Part shown: piece after piece, positions 1 through 11,996 of the stretch
How positions within the stretch are numbered: the stretch's first letter is position 1
Layout of the letters: every line of letters begins with the position of its first letter
Assembly: GCF_000015105.1 (NCBI RefSeq)
Contig: NC_008610.1
Span: 1 to 64,000, forward strand
Length of the DNA: 64,000 nt
From: Candidatus Ruthia magnifica str. Cm (Calyptogena magnifica)
GTDB lineage: Bacteria; Pseudomonadota; Gammaproteobacteria; PS1; Pseudothioglobaceae
Direction: 5' to 3'
The notes under the pieces: generated by a model
Seen by the model: only the letters and a program-made list of their open reading frames with translations
Told to the model about the DNA's origin: nothing
The model's database searches: none
Translations under genes and position numbers: made by a program

Positions 1-38
1 TGCTTTAGTATATCATTACTTATTTTAATTTAGCTTTT

Positions 39-1331
39 ATGTCACAAACTTGGTCACAATGTTTAAACACTCTTAGAGACAGTATTCCCCTTTCTCAATA
101 TAGTGTATGGATACAACCCTTAAAAGCACTTGAAAACAACAACACCTTATCTTTATTAGCACCCAATTCACAAGTTCTTAATTACATTAATAAACACCTA
201 AAAGCTCAAATCAAAAATGCGGTTGCACAACACAACAAAAATTTAAAAATTTTTATAAGTATTGCATCTAATCAAAATACCCAACAGCATATCACTCCTT
301 TATTTGAAGACTATACATTTGATAATTTAATACTGGGCAATGCCAATCAAATGGCCTATGGCGCAACTAAACAAATTGCTGAAAATATAAAAACCTCGCC
401 CTATAATCCTTTTATTATCTATGGAGGCTCAGGACTTGGAAAAACACACTTAATGCAAGCCGCTGGACATTTATCAAAAGAAAAAAATCAAAATATTAAA
501 GTGATTTACGTACCCTTGATGGATTTTGTTAGAAATATTACCTCTAGCCTGAGGCACAATACTATTGAAAATATTAAAACTTTTTATCAGTCTGCTGATT
601 TATTATTGGTTGATGATATTCATTTAATTGCAGGAAAGGAAAAATCTCAAGAAGAGTTTTTTCATATTTTTAATTTCCTATTTAATGGTAAAAAGCAAAT
701 TATTTTTACCTGCGATCAATCGCCTAAAAACATAAAATCACTAGAAAATCGTTTAAAAACTCGATTTTCACAAGGTTTAAACCTACATTTAACTCCCCCA
801 GAATTAGAGATGCGTGCTGCTATTTTGCTTAAAAAATCACAAAATAAAAGAATTAACATCAACTTAACAGAAGACACTGCTTTATTTATTGCTACTCATA
901 TTGCTTCTAATGTTAGAGACCTTGAAGGGGCTCTTCTTAAACTCAAAGCTTTTGTTGATTTTTCAAAAATAAATCATGATTTTATTTCTAAAGAGATTGT
1001 CGAAACAGCCTTAGGTGATTTAATCAAACCCCAAATTAAAAACATTGATATTAATGATATACAAAAAGAGGTGGCTAAACATTATGCTTTAACCATCTCT
1101 GATTTAAGTTCAAAATCTCGTAAACAACACATGGTACTTGCCAGACAAATGGCAATATTCATTTGCCATGAATTAAGTTCTTTATCACTAAGTAAAATTG
1201 GAAAACATTTTGGAAATCGAGATCATTCCACCGTTTTACATGCAATTAAAAAAATCAAAGAAAAACACCTAGAAAACATTGAAATAAAAAATGATTACGA
1301 GTTAATAAAATTAAAACTAGCTAACTTATAA
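39..1331 (+). CDS. dnaA: Chromosomal replication initiator protein DnaA
   Basis: DnaA binds DnaA boxes at oriC, melts the adjacent AT-rich DNA and loads the replicative helicase. The 430-residue product has the full domain order. An N-terminal helical domain (about residues 1-75) is followed by a short linker and an AAA+ ATPase domain with Walker A GGSGLGKTHL near residues 129-138 and Walker B LLLVDDIH near 188-195. The C-terminal DNA-binding domain (about 335-430) carries the DnaA signature around GNRDHSTVLHAIKKI. The length is slightly below the 450-470 usual for the family because the linker is short. The ATG lies only 38 bases into the window, so its promoter is mostly outside. It is followed by a candidate origin and dnaN, the standard bacterial order. 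Identification is secure. Confidence 0.98.
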   Translation: MSQTWSQCLNTLRDSIPLSQYSVWIQPLKALENNNTLSLLAPNSQVLNYINKHLKAQIKNAVAQHNKNLKIFISIASNQNTQQHITPLFEDYTFDNLILGNANQMAYGATKQIAENIKTSPYNPFIIYGGSGLGKTHLMQAAGHLSKEKNQNIKVIYVPLMDFVRNITSSLRHNTIENIKTFYQSADLLLVDDIHLIAGKEKSQEEFFHIFNFLFNGKKQIIFTCDQSPKNIKSLENRLKTRFSQGLNLHLTPPELEMRAAILLKKSQNKRININLTEDTALFIATHIASNVRDLEGALLKLKAFVDFSKINHDFISKEIVETALGDLIKPQIKNIDINDIQKEVAKHYALTISDLSSKSRKQHMVLARQMAIFICHELSSLSLSKIGKHFGNRDHSTVLHAIKKIKEKHLENIEIKNDYELIKLKLANL

Positions 1332-1542
1332 ACATATATACAACCAACTTATCTAACTAACTATGAACAACACTAATAACTTAAACACTTTACAAAATTT
1401 ATACACATATCCACATTTTTTTACATAAAATACTTAAATTTTATCAATAGATTAAAACTTTATTTTTAAAAGAAAAATAACCATTATCAACATAAAATAA
1501 CTACACTAATAATAATAATAACTTTCTAAAAAGGATTTTTTG
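1332..1542. other. Candidate replication origin (oriC) between dnaA and dnaN
   Basis: This very AT-rich spacer contains a perfect DnaA box TTATACACA at 1399-1407. It is overlapped at its last base by ATATCCACA (1407-1415, one mismatch to TTATCCACA). A third one-mismatch box TTATCAACA lies at 1484-1492. A trinucleotide run of TAA units (about 1506-1521) sits just before dnaN and could belong to an unwinding element. Position between dnaA and dnaN plus clustered boxes is the usual signature of an origin in this class. No GC-skew calculation was possible, so the call is inference from motif and location. Confidence 0.6.
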
Positions 1543-2646
1543 ATGAACATACAACTCACCGTTAAAGAACTACTTACCCCATTGCAAATAGTTATTAGTG
1601 TAGTTGAAAAAAAACAAAAATTACCTATTCTTTCTCATGTCCTTATCCAACTTAAAGATAATTTACTAACTTTAACTACAACCGACATGGAAATTGAAAT
1701 AAGAGCCTCTCAAATTATAAAAAACCAAGAAGAAATTTCTTTTACTATTTATGCAAAAGACCTAATTGATATTATAAAAAAATTATCAGAAGATATAATC
1801 ATTGAATTTATCATTGAAAGTTCTAAAATTTACATCAAAGTTAATAAAAATTCATTTGAACTCAACACATCCAATCATCAAGATTTTCCGTCATTACCAA
1901 AAATAAAAAACAGCGATATTATTAAAATAAAACGACATGTTTTAAAAGATTTAATTGAAAATACTAGTTTTTCAATGGGTAGCCAAGATATTAGAACTTA
2001 CTTAAATGGTTTATATCTCGAAATTGACAAAAATAGCATTGTTGTTGTTGCAACTGATGGTCATCGACTTTCTATTGGAAAAGTAAAACAAACCCATAAC
2101 TTATCCAATAAAAAATCAGTCATTTTACCAAGAAAAGCAGTGTTCGAATTAACCAAACTACTTAACAAAAATGGATATAAAGAAATTGACATTCATTTAT
2201 CAGATAATTATTTTTATCTTATTAGTAATAACACGACTATTATTAGTCGATTAATTGATGGCAATTTTCCTAACTATTTACAAGTACTTCCAACAAATTT
2301 TAACAATATTATCATTATTAACCGCCTAGCTTTTCTAAACTCATTACAACAAGCCTCAATTTTTGTTGAAGAACGAACTAAAGGAGTTAAATTAGTATTT
2401 AAAAACTCTAAATTACATATTTTTTCACATTCTGAAAGAGGACAAGCAAAAACGCAAATTAATATTAAAAATTTTGATAAAGAAATTGAAATTGCATTTA
2501 ATATTAATTACTTAATTTCAATTTTAGAAAAATTACACACCAATGAAATTAATATGATAGTTCCGGATGGAAAAAGCCAATCCTGCTTATTAAGTAGTAT
2601 GAATGATGATATTTACCAATATGTTGTCATGCCTATGCGTATTTAA
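1543..2646 (+). CDS. dnaN: DNA polymerase III beta subunit (sliding clamp)
   Basis: DnaN forms the ring-shaped dimer that tethers DNA polymerase III to the template. The product is 367 residues, close to the usual 366, with three repeated clamp domains and the conserved C-terminal ending YVVMPMRI that closes the third domain. The ATG at 1543 is preferred over an upstream TTG at 1540 because AAGGA (1531-1535) lies seven bases before it. In most gammaproteobacteria the next gene is recF; here about 300 AT-rich bases and then gyrB follow, with no recF. Identification is secure. Confidence 0.97.
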   Translation: MNIQLTVKELLTPLQIVISVVEKKQKLPILSHVLIQLKDNLLTLTTTDMEIEIRASQIIKNQEEISFTIYAKDLIDIIKKLSEDIIIEFIIESSKIYIKVNKNSFELNTSNHQDFPSLPKIKNSDIIKIKRHVLKDLIENTSFSMGSQDIRTYLNGLYLEIDKNSIVVVATDGHRLSIGKVKQTHNLSNKKSVILPRKAVFELTKLLNKNGYKEIDIHLSDNYFYLISNNTTIISRLIDGNFPNYLQVLPTNFNNIIIINRLAFLNSLQQASIFVEERTKGVKLVFKNSKLHIFSHSERGQAKTQINIKNFDKEIEIAFNINYLISILEKLHTNEINMIVPDGKSQSCLLSSMNDDIYQYVVMPMRI

Positions 2647-2889
2647 TATTTGAATTATGATTGAAAAAACTAATGAATTAGTACACGAAAAACAAAATAC
2701 CATATCTTTTTATATAAATTATTTTATTTAATTAAAATCAGATTAAACCAAAAAGTTTATACATTATATTATCCAAATTTTTAAATTAAAGCCATCATAA
2801 AAACAGTTTTAAATTTTTATTTAATTTAAAAGAAATATTTTGATAATATACTACTTTGTCCATGTTAAACATAACAGTATAAACCATAA

Positions 2890-5354
<2,465 letters not shown>

Positions 5355-5384
5355 AAAAAATAAAATACAAATAAGGAGACAAAT

Positions 5385-6272
5385 ATGTCAAAAAAACACC
5401 CAGTTATTGTAGTAATAGGCTCATCAGGTGCTGGAACAACCTTTATTAAACGTGCCTTTGAGCATATTTTTAGAAAAGAAAGTATCAATCCTTTGATTCT
5501 AGAGGGGGATAGTTTTCACAAATATGATCGAACCTCAATGAAGGAAAATGTTAAAAAACAAGAAGATTTAGGTAATAATTTCTTTTCTCATTTTGGTCCA
5601 GATGCTAATTTATTTGAAAAAATAGAACAAACTTTCAAAGATTATGGAAAAACAGGTAAATGTGACCGTCGTTATTATTTACACTCTGAAGAAGAAGCTG
5701 TCGAATACAACCAACGTTTAAGTACCTATTTAAGCCCTGGAGAGTTTACCCCCTGGAAAAAAGTAGATGATACTACGGATTTATTATTTTATGAAGGTTT
5801 ACATGGTGCAGTAGTTACAGATGATATAGATATGGCACAACATGGTGACTTAAAAATTGGCGTTGTTCCCAGTGTGAATCTTGAATGGATTCAGAAAATT
5901 CATCGTGATAATGCAGAAAGGGGCTATTCAGAAGAAGAAATAGTTGATACCATTTTACGTAGAATGCCAGACTATATTAACTATATAACACCACAATTCT
6001 CTCAGACAGATATTAATTTTCAACGTGTTGCAACGGTAGATACGTCCAATCCTTTTATTGCTAGAGACATTCCAACACCAGATGAAAGTTTTGTGGTGAT
6101 TCGCTTTAATGATTTAAACAAAACACCAGTTGATTTTGTATACTTATGTAGTATGATTAACAACTCATTTATGTCCAGACGCAATACTATCGTTGTTCCA
6201 GGTGGAAAAATGAGCATAGCAATGGAAATTATTCTTTATCCGATTATCAAAAAAATGATTAAAAATAAGTAA
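5385..6272 (+). CDS. prkB: Phosphoribulokinase (class I, Calvin cycle)
   Basis: The enzyme phosphorylates ribulose 5-phosphate to ribulose 1,5-bisphosphate, the RuBisCO substrate, and so marks an autotroph. The 295-residue product has the P-loop GSSGAGTT at about residues 12-19. It has the length and layout of the octameric proteobacterial class I enzyme, including EGDSFHKYDR and the segment DLLFYEGLHGAVVTDD. AAGGAGA lies just before the ATG. It sits directly behind gyrB rather than in a cbb operon with RuBisCO, so its transcription may be shared with gyrB. The alternative symbol is cbbP. Confidence 0.95.
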   Translation: MSKKHPVIVVIGSSGAGTTFIKRAFEHIFRKESINPLILEGDSFHKYDRTSMKENVKKQEDLGNNFFSHFGPDANLFEKIEQTFKDYGKTGKCDRRYYLHSEEEAVEYNQRLSTYLSPGEFTPWKKVDDTTDLLFYEGLHGAVVTDDIDMAQHGDLKIGVVPSVNLEWIQKIHRDNAERGYSEEEIVDTILRRMPDYINYITPQFSQTDINFQRVATVDTSNPFIARDIPTPDESFVVIRFNDLNKTPVDFVYLCSMINNSFMSRRNTIVVPGGKMSIAMEIILYPIIKKMIKNK

Positions 6273-6903
6273 ATTTTTCTTTTAAGCAGATACAAACAAC
6301 ATGAATCCATTTGAAACTAAATTTTAGTGATACTTTTAGAAAAATATCTTACTGTTAATATTTATTTCAAACTTCATTATAAATTAATTTTTCCTTATAT
6401 TTTTTAGATCTGCTTAGACACACAATACTTTAAAAAAGTTCTATATAATATAGCTAGGTTTTTATAAAAGAGACACTCAGTGCTTATTATCCATAACTAT
6501 CTATATTTATCAAGGTGCAACAATTAAGTAAATTTTGAGTGCGCAGATTCAAGTTTTTCTGGAACTTTAGTGATAATTTTTTCACATTTTTAACGCCATT
6601 TATGATTATAAATTTAGCTTTGTTCTTGCTAATATTATGTCAGATTGAATTTTTCTTTCTATTACTACACTATTTCTCTTAAAAGCAGAATTATAAGCGT
6701 TATAACAGTCAATATAAGTGAATAAATATTCAATGATGTTTATAGTTGTGGATAAAAAGAACTTGTTCAATATTACAATTTTCTACAGAAAGAAAAACCA
6801 TATTAAAACCTTAGTCACGAACTTTCTTACAACTGAGAATTTAAACATAAAACACTTCTACTTTTTAAAGTAAGTCCTTGTTTTATATGTATTCAATAAA
6901 GAC
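6273..6903. other. Gene-free, AT-rich gap between convergent prkB and leuS
   Basis: About 630 bases without a recognisable gene in any frame. It holds a DnaA-box match on the minus strand (6747-6755, reading TTATCCACA) and a 9-bp inverted repeat with arms 6283-6291 and 6408-6416. Both are within chance expectation for DNA of this composition. The frequent stops and lack of GC-rich hairpins suggest eroded former coding DNA, but no family can be named. Confidence 0.5.
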
Positions 6904-9354
6904 TTATTTAACAACAATATTAACTAATTTATTAGGCACGATAATCACTTTAACGATAATTTTACCTTTAGTAAATTTGGTAATATTCTCATTTGCCAAT
7001 GTTTGTGCTTCAATTTGTGCATTATCTACATCAGTACTGAACATTAATTTAGTACGTAATTTTCCATTGACTTGAACAATGATTTGCATTTTATCTTGAA
7101 CTAGTGCTGATTTATCAACATTTGGCCATGGTTCATTGATAATTGCTTTTATATTGCCTAATTTTTTCCATAAATAATGGCAAAGATGAGGTGCAATTGG
7201 ACTTAAAGTTTTAAGTAGAATGTGGATAGATTCTTGACGGATCGCCATAGAAGTTTTGCTGGTATCATTAAATTTTGATAAGGTGTTACACAGTTTCATG
7301 AGTGCGGCAATAACGGTATTAAATAAATATCTACGGCTCATATTATCGGTAATTTTACTAAGTGTTTGATGGGTTTTTAGGCGTATGTCCTTTTGAGCTT
7401 TGTCAAAATTATTCAAAGTACCAATAGCATGACTTTTATGATCTTGGATAAAATCCATAATCAAGCGGTAAACCTTATTAATAAATCGATGTACACCTTC
7501 TAAGCCTGAATCACTCCATTCTAGGTTTTGGGTTGGTGGTGCGGCAAATAAGATGAATAAGCGCACTGTATCAGCACCATATTTTTCAATCATTTGTGCA
7601 GGATCAACAGTATTACCCTTGGATTTACTCATTTTAGCACCATCTTTGAGCACCATCCCCTGGGTGAGTAAATTTTTAAAAGGTTCGTCATTTTTAATAA
7701 AACCTTCATCACGCAATAATTTATTAAAAAATCGAGCATATAGTAAGTGTAAAATAGCGTGCTCAATGCCACCAATATACTGATCTACACCACCATTTGC
7801 TAGCCAATAATTAGCACGCTTATCTAACATTTTATCGTTATTATCTTTGCAAGTGTAGCGGGCAAAATACCAAGATGATTCAAAGAAAGTATCTAAAGTA
7901 TCAGTTTCTTGTTGTGCCATCTTGCCACATTTTGGGCAAGTAGTTTGATAAAATTCTGGCATTTTTTTGATGAGCGAGCCAACACTATCAAAACTCATTA
8001 CCTCAGGTAAGACAACTGGTAAGTCAGCTTCAGGCACTACCACTATTCCACAATTTTGGCAGTTAATAATGGGGATTGGACAGCCCCAATAACGTTGACG
8101 TGATATACCCCAGTCCTGTAGGCGGTAGTTTGTTTTTTTCCTACCTAAATTTTTATCTGTTAAGGTCTTAGCAATTTCGTTAAAGGCTTGGTCAAAATTC
8201 AAGCCGTTAAATTCACCTGAATTAAACAATACACCTTTATCTGTCATAGCATTTTTATCAATACTTATATTTTCATTAATAACTTTTTTTATGGCAATAC
8301 CATATTTTTTTGCAAATTCATAATCCCTTTTATCGTGTGCAGGAACACTCATAACTGCACCCGTACCGTAGCCAATTAAAACAAAATTAGCAATCCAAAT
8401 AGGCACATCATCGCTTGTAATTGGATGTATACATTTTACTCCTAAGTCAATACCTTTTTTATCTATGGTTTTCATTGTTTCTTTGGTGATTTGTATGGTT
8501 TTGCATTCGTCAATAAAAGCTTGAACTTGTGGATTATTTTTGCCAGCCTCAAGCGCAATAGGATGTTCACTAGAGATAACTAGGTAGGTAACACCCATGA
8601 GTGTGTCTGGACGAGTGGTGTAAACTTTAATCGAATCGGCATTATGTCTAGGAAAGTCAACCTCTAGGCCAACAGATTTACCAATCCAATTTTTTTGCAT
8701 AGTTTTAACCGCATCTGGCCAACCATCGAGTTTATCTAAACCATAAATTAATTCATCGGCATAATTTGTGATACGCATAAACCATTGTGAGATTTTTTTT
8801 TTCTCAATCAGTGCATTAGAACGCCATCCACGCCCATCAATCACTTGTTCATTTGCTAATACGGTTTGATCAACAGGGTCCCAATTAACAATAGCATTTT
8901 TCTTATACACCAAGTCTTTTTCAAATAATTTAATGAATAACCATTGTTCCCAGCGATAATATTTTTGGTGACAAGTAGCAATTTCTCGTGACCAATCATA
9001 GCCAAAACCTAGTTTACTTAACTGATCTCTCATATAATCTATATTTTCATAAGTCCATTTGGCTGGAGAAACTTTATTCTCTAATGCAGCATTTTCAGCC
9101 GGTAGACCAAACCCATCCCAGCCAATCGGTTGCATGACATTTTTGCCTTGCATTTTTTGATAGCGAGAAATAACATCGCCAATACTATAATTACGCACAT
9201 GACCCATGTGCAAGCTCCCAGATGGGTATGGAAACATACTCAAGCAGTAATATTTTTCCTTTGAAGTGTCTTCACTAACTTCAAAAGATTTATTTTCTTG
9301 CCAATATTTTTGCGCTTGCGCCTCAATTTTTTGAGCGTTATATTCTGAGTTCAT
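6904..9354 (-). CDS. leuS: Leucyl-tRNA synthetase
   Basis: LeuRS charges tRNA-Leu with leucine and edits mischarged products. The 816-residue class I synthetase has the HMGH form of the HIGH motif near residue 49 ([15 protein letters not shown]) and KMSKSKGN near residue 573. The CP1 editing insertion lies between them and contains the [12 protein letters not shown]-type segment. The C-terminal anticodon-binding and small terminal domains follow. It is about 40 residues shorter than the E. coli enzyme (860). It is read on the minus strand, 32 bases downstream of pyrD. Confidence 0.97.
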   Translation of the reverse strand: MNSEYNAQKIEAQAQKYWQENKSFEVSEDTSKEKYYCLSMFPYPSGSLHMGHVRNYSIGDVISRYQKMQGKNVMQPIGWDGFGLPAENAALENKVSPAKWTYENIDYMRDQLSKLGFGYDWSREIATCHQKYYRWEQWLFIKLFEKDLVYKKNAIVNWDPVDQTVLANEQVIDGRGWRSNALIEKKKISQWFMRITNYADELIYGLDKLDGWPDAVKTMQKNWIGKSVGLEVDFPRHNADSIKVYTTRPDTLMGVTYLVISSEHPIALEAGKNNPQVQAFIDECKTIQITKETMKTIDKKGIDLGVKCIHPITSDDVPIWIANFVLIGYGTGAVMSVPAHDKRDYEFAKKYGIAIKKVINENISIDKNAMTDKGVLFNSGEFNGLNFDQAFNEIAKTLTDKNLGRKKTNYRLQDWGISRQRYWGCPIPIINCQNCGIVVVPEADLPVVLPEVMSFDSVGSLIKKMPEFYQTTCPKCGKMAQQETDTLDTFFESSWYFARYTCKDNNDKMLDKRANYWLANGGVDQYIGGIEHAILHLLYARFFNKLLRDEGFIKNDEPFKNLLTQGMVLKDGAKMSKSKGNTVDPAQMIEKYGADTVRLFILFAAPPTQNLEWSDSGLEGVHRFINKVYRLIMDFIQDHKSHAIGTLNNFDKAQKDIRLKTHQTLSKITDNMSRRYLFNTVIAALMKLCNTLSKFNDTSKTSMAIRQESIHILLKTLSPIAPHLCHYLWKKLGNIKAIINEPWPNVDKSALVQDKMQIIVQVNGKLRTKLMFSTDVDNAQIEAQTLANENITKFTKGKIIVKVIIVPNKLVNIVVK

Positions 9355-9386
9355 AAGGTATTTTTGTTCATATTAGGATCACAGAC

Positions 9387-10325
9387 TTATATGGATGAAT
9401 TGAGCTCTAATATACCAACTAAATCACCAATATTGTTTAAGTTATTTTCGTTTAAATATTCACTAATACCATCATTGATTTTATGACACACTAATGGATC
9501 ATAAAACAGTGCTGTACCTATGCCAATAGTTGCTGCACCTGCGATGATAAATTCTATTGCATCGTTAGCAGTGGTAATGCCACCTTGACCAATTATGGGC
9601 ACATTGTAATGTTTACTAACTTGATAAACTTGATGTACTTTTAACAGAGCGATTGGTTTAATAGCAGGGCCAGATAAACCACCTTGATTATTACCAATGA
9701 TTGGTTTTTTGGTTTTAGTATCAATACTCATACCCATAAGTGTGTTAATCACTGCTAAAGCATCAGTACCTGCATCAATACAACGTTGAGCGTTTAAAGC
9801 AATATCAGTTTGGTTGGGTGATAATTTAGTGATAATTGGCTTTGAGGTATTTTTCCGACAAATATCAACAACTCGATAAGAGATATCTGGGTCATTACCA
9901 AATGTTACGCCGCCTTCTCTAACATTTGGACAAGAGATGTTAATTTCAATTGCGTCAATATTTGTGTTATCAAAGCGTTTAGTAATTTCGCCATATTCCT
10001 CAATGGATGAACCAGAAATATTAATAATAAAATGTGTTTCAGTTTTATCTAAATTCGGTATAATATCGTTAATCACCACATCCGTACCTGGATTTTGCAA
10101 ACCAATAGCGTTTATCATACCACTAGGCGTTTCACATACTCTATGAGGGATATTGCCAAGTCTTGGCTCTAGAGTTGTACTTTTAAGACATATAGCACCT
10201 ACATCGGTATTAGAAAATCCATCAATTCGTGTATACTCTTCACCAAAGCCAACACAGCCTGATAAAAGGACAATGGGTGAGTTTAATGAAAGTCCGCAGA
10301 ACAGGGTTTTTAAGTTATTTAGCAT
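9387..10325 (-). CDS. pyrD: Dihydroorotate dehydrogenase, class 1B catalytic subunit type
   Basis: The enzyme oxidises dihydroorotate to orotate in pyrimidine synthesis. The 312-residue FMN barrel protein has KSTTLEPRLGN and NAIGLQNPG. Its active-site loop NISCPNVREGG carries the catalytic cysteine of class 1 enzymes instead of the serine of the membrane-bound class 2 enzyme common in gammaproteobacteria. There is no N-terminal membrane-targeting helix. Class 1B enzymes normally act with the iron-sulfur/FAD subunit PyrK and NAD; no pyrK is present in this window, so it must lie elsewhere or another electron acceptor is used. It is divergent from bioD with 39 bases between the starts. Confidence 0.92.
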   Translation of the reverse strand: MLNNLKTLFCGLSLNSPIVLLSGCVGFGEEYTRIDGFSNTDVGAICLKSTTLEPRLGNIPHRVCETPSGMINAIGLQNPGTDVVINDIIPNLDKTETHFIINISGSSIEEYGEITKRFDNTNIDAIEINISCPNVREGGVTFGNDPDISYRVVDICRKNTSKPIITKLSPNQTDIALNAQRCIDAGTDALAVINTLMGMSIDTKTKKPIIGNNQGGLSGPAIKPIALLKVHQVYQVSKHYNVPIIGQGGITTANDAIEFIIAGAATIGIGTALFYDPLVCHKINDGISEYLNENNLNNIGDLVGILELNSSI

Positions 10326-10364
10326 GGGTGGTATTATACATTTTTGCTGTTAAAATTATTATTC

Positions 10365-11006
10365 ATGAAAGGATTATTCATTAGTGGTAGTGGTACCAAT
10401 GTTGGTAAAACATTTGTTGCCCAATATTTAATTAGATTATTGTCAAACACTCTTAAGGTTAGTGCTAGAAAGCCAGTTGAAAGTGATTGTGAAAATAAGA
10501 ATGGGCGGCTAATTCCAAAGGATGCCTTGTTATTATCCAAGGCTTGTAATATTAATGAGCCAATTGACAAGGTGTGCCGATATAAGTTAGAATCGTGTAG
10601 TAGTGCGCAAATGGCAAGCCAAGACTCGGGATTAAAACTTACTTTAGATGATTTAGTTGATGCTTGTATGTCAGATGAATTTGTTATTGTTGAAGGGACG
10701 GGTGGATTACTTTCTCCAATAGCGAGACAAGCATTAAACAGTGATTTAATTCAAGCACTTGATATGCCAGTAGTGCTAGTGATTAAAGATGAGTTAGGTG
10801 CAGTTAATCAAGCGTTACTTAGCATTAACTCTGCGCAGAGTTGCGGGCTTAGTATAAGCATGTTGGTGTTGAATCAGATTCAACCTAATTTTTTGAAAAA
10901 TGCACAAGCAATCAAGCAACATACGGATATTGATATCAATGTGTTTAATCAAAATCATTTAGCGTCATTTGAAAGAAAAGTTAAAAAAATCCTATTAGTG
11001 ATTTAA
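10365..11006 (+). CDS. bioD: Dethiobiotin synthetase
   Basis: BioD closes the ureido ring of dethiobiotin from diaminopelargonate, CO2 and ATP, the penultimate step of biotin synthesis. The 213-residue product starts MKGLFISGSGTNVGKTF, with the P-loop GTNVGKT in the family position and the later conserved EGTGGLLSPI. The ATG at 10365 is chosen over an in-frame TTG at 10344 because it places the P-loop at the normal distance from the N-terminus. A clear ribosome binding site is not visible. It stands alone, away from other bio genes in this window. Confidence 0.93.
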   Translation: MKGLFISGSGTNVGKTFVAQYLIRLLSNTLKVSARKPVESDCENKNGRLIPKDALLLSKACNINEPIDKVCRYKLESCSSAQMASQDSGLKLTLDDLVDACMSDEFVIVEGTGGLLSPIARQALNSDLIQALDMPVVLVIKDELGAVNQALLSINSAQSCGLSISMLVLNQIQPNFLKNAQAIKQHTDIDINVFNQNHLASFERKVKKILLVI

Positions 11007-11193
11007 TCAAACAGTTTTAAGTTTGGTTTCAATTTAAAAAAATATACCTTCGTCATTTTTTACCTGTATAAATGATAGCAATCGCATTGATAGGCATAAA
11101 GTGTTAACTTATTTTTTAGAAAATATTACTTTAAAGCTAAGATTATAATTATTATAGGTTATAGATTGTGTTTCTAGTAATATTTAGAATAAT

Positions 11194-11226
11194 CTGGTTG
11201 TGTTAAAATTTCTTTAACACAACCAG
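11194..11226. terminator. Perfect 14-bp hairpin between convergent bioD and sspA
   Basis: The arms 11194-11207 (CTGGTTGTGTTAAA) and 11213-11226 are perfectly complementary around the 5-base loop ATTTC. The site lies between the ends of convergent bioD and sspA, so it could end transcripts from both sides. There is no T-run on either side, so it would be an atypical intrinsic terminator or an mRNA 3'-end stabiliser. Confidence 0.5.
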
Positions 11227-11288
11227 TAAAAAATAGGTGATGGAGTTGCGTGATAAGCTTTAAGTAGAACACAATACAGACATGTTTT

Positions 11289-11918
11289 TTAGTTGTATTC
11301 TCTTTCACAATCGGTTAGACTTATTTTGAAGCTTTCTCTAGAAAAAAGTCTATTTGCATAATTTGTAACGGCTTTTCCTGGTGTGCCTAGCACAATATCA
11401 AGTTTTTTTAAACGCCATAATAAAGCGCCTAGACAAGCATCAACAATAGTCATATTGTCACTCTTAAAGAAGGCTTTATAAGCAAATAAAGGCACCAATT
11501 CAATTAGATTATTTTTTAGAATTTTACGTGCTTTGTTGGCGTCTTTTTTGATGCCTAATTCAATGTTGTTTACCAATTCAAACAAACAACCAGGTGCTCT
11601 GGTAAATCTAAAGATAAGCAATCTTTTCTCTGATTTTTCAATAGGGTCCACAGGTAGTAATGGTGGGAACGGAAAACGTTCATCAAGATATTCCATCACC
11701 ACTGAAAGGTCGTATAAAACAATACCTCTATCAAACAAAGTAGGCAATGATTGATATGGATTAAGCTCTAGAATTTCTTCAGGAATTTCTTCAAGCTTTA
11801 AATTTAATACCCCTCTTTCAATATTTTTTTCAGCCATGATGAAGCGTACTGCATGAGACTGTATATCTTGTGGTGAAGAATAAAGCGTTGTTGAAGATGG
11901 ATTAGGTTTTGTTAACAT
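11289..11918 (-). CDS. sspA: Stringent starvation protein A (GST-fold)
   Basis: SspA is a glutathione S-transferase-fold protein that binds RNA polymerase and modulates transcription under starvation and acid stress. The 209-residue product has the SspA hallmark stretch NPYQSLPTLFDRGIVLYD and the following VVMEYLDERFPFPPLLPVDP, then an all-helical C-terminal domain. It lies downstream of petABC on the same strand, the common arrangement in gamma- and betaproteobacteria (pet operon then sspA, often sspB). No sspB follows here. A weak hairpin separates it from petC. Confidence 0.94.
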   Translation of the reverse strand: MLTKPNPSSTTLYSSPQDIQSHAVRFIMAEKNIERGVLNLKLEEIPEEILELNPYQSLPTLFDRGIVLYDLSVVMEYLDERFPFPPLLPVDPIEKSEKRLLIFRFTRAPGCLFELVNNIELGIKKDANKARKILKNNLIELVPLFAYKAFFKSDNMTIVDACLGALLWRLKKLDIVLGTPGKAVTNYANRLFSRESFKISLTDCEREYN

Positions 11919-11942
11919 AATAATTATTATTAAAAAATAATA

Positions 11943-11970
11943 ATAACAGTGTTTTTTAAGACGCTGTTAT
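11943..11970 (-). terminator. Possible attenuating hairpin between petC and sspA
   Basis: The arms ATAACAGTG (11943-11951) and CGCTGTTAT (11962-11970) pair with one G-T wobble around a 10-base loop. Read on the minus strand, the hairpin follows the petC stop and is followed by an A/T-rich stretch containing a run of Ts just before sspA. It may partly terminate pet operon transcripts. Confidence 0.4.
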
Positions 11971-11996
11971 AGAGTGAACTTTACTTGTATTAGAAA

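Noticed and set aside
6283-6416. 9-bp inverted repeat TAAGCAGAT with arms 116 bases apart
   Set aside because: The large spacing and modest length are compatible with chance; there is no transposase remnant or target duplication to make it an element.
6747-6755. Perfect DnaA box TTATCCACA on the minus strand in the prkB-leuS gap, considered as a second origin element
   Set aside because: About one such 9-mer is expected by chance in 64 kb of this composition, and no clustering is seen.
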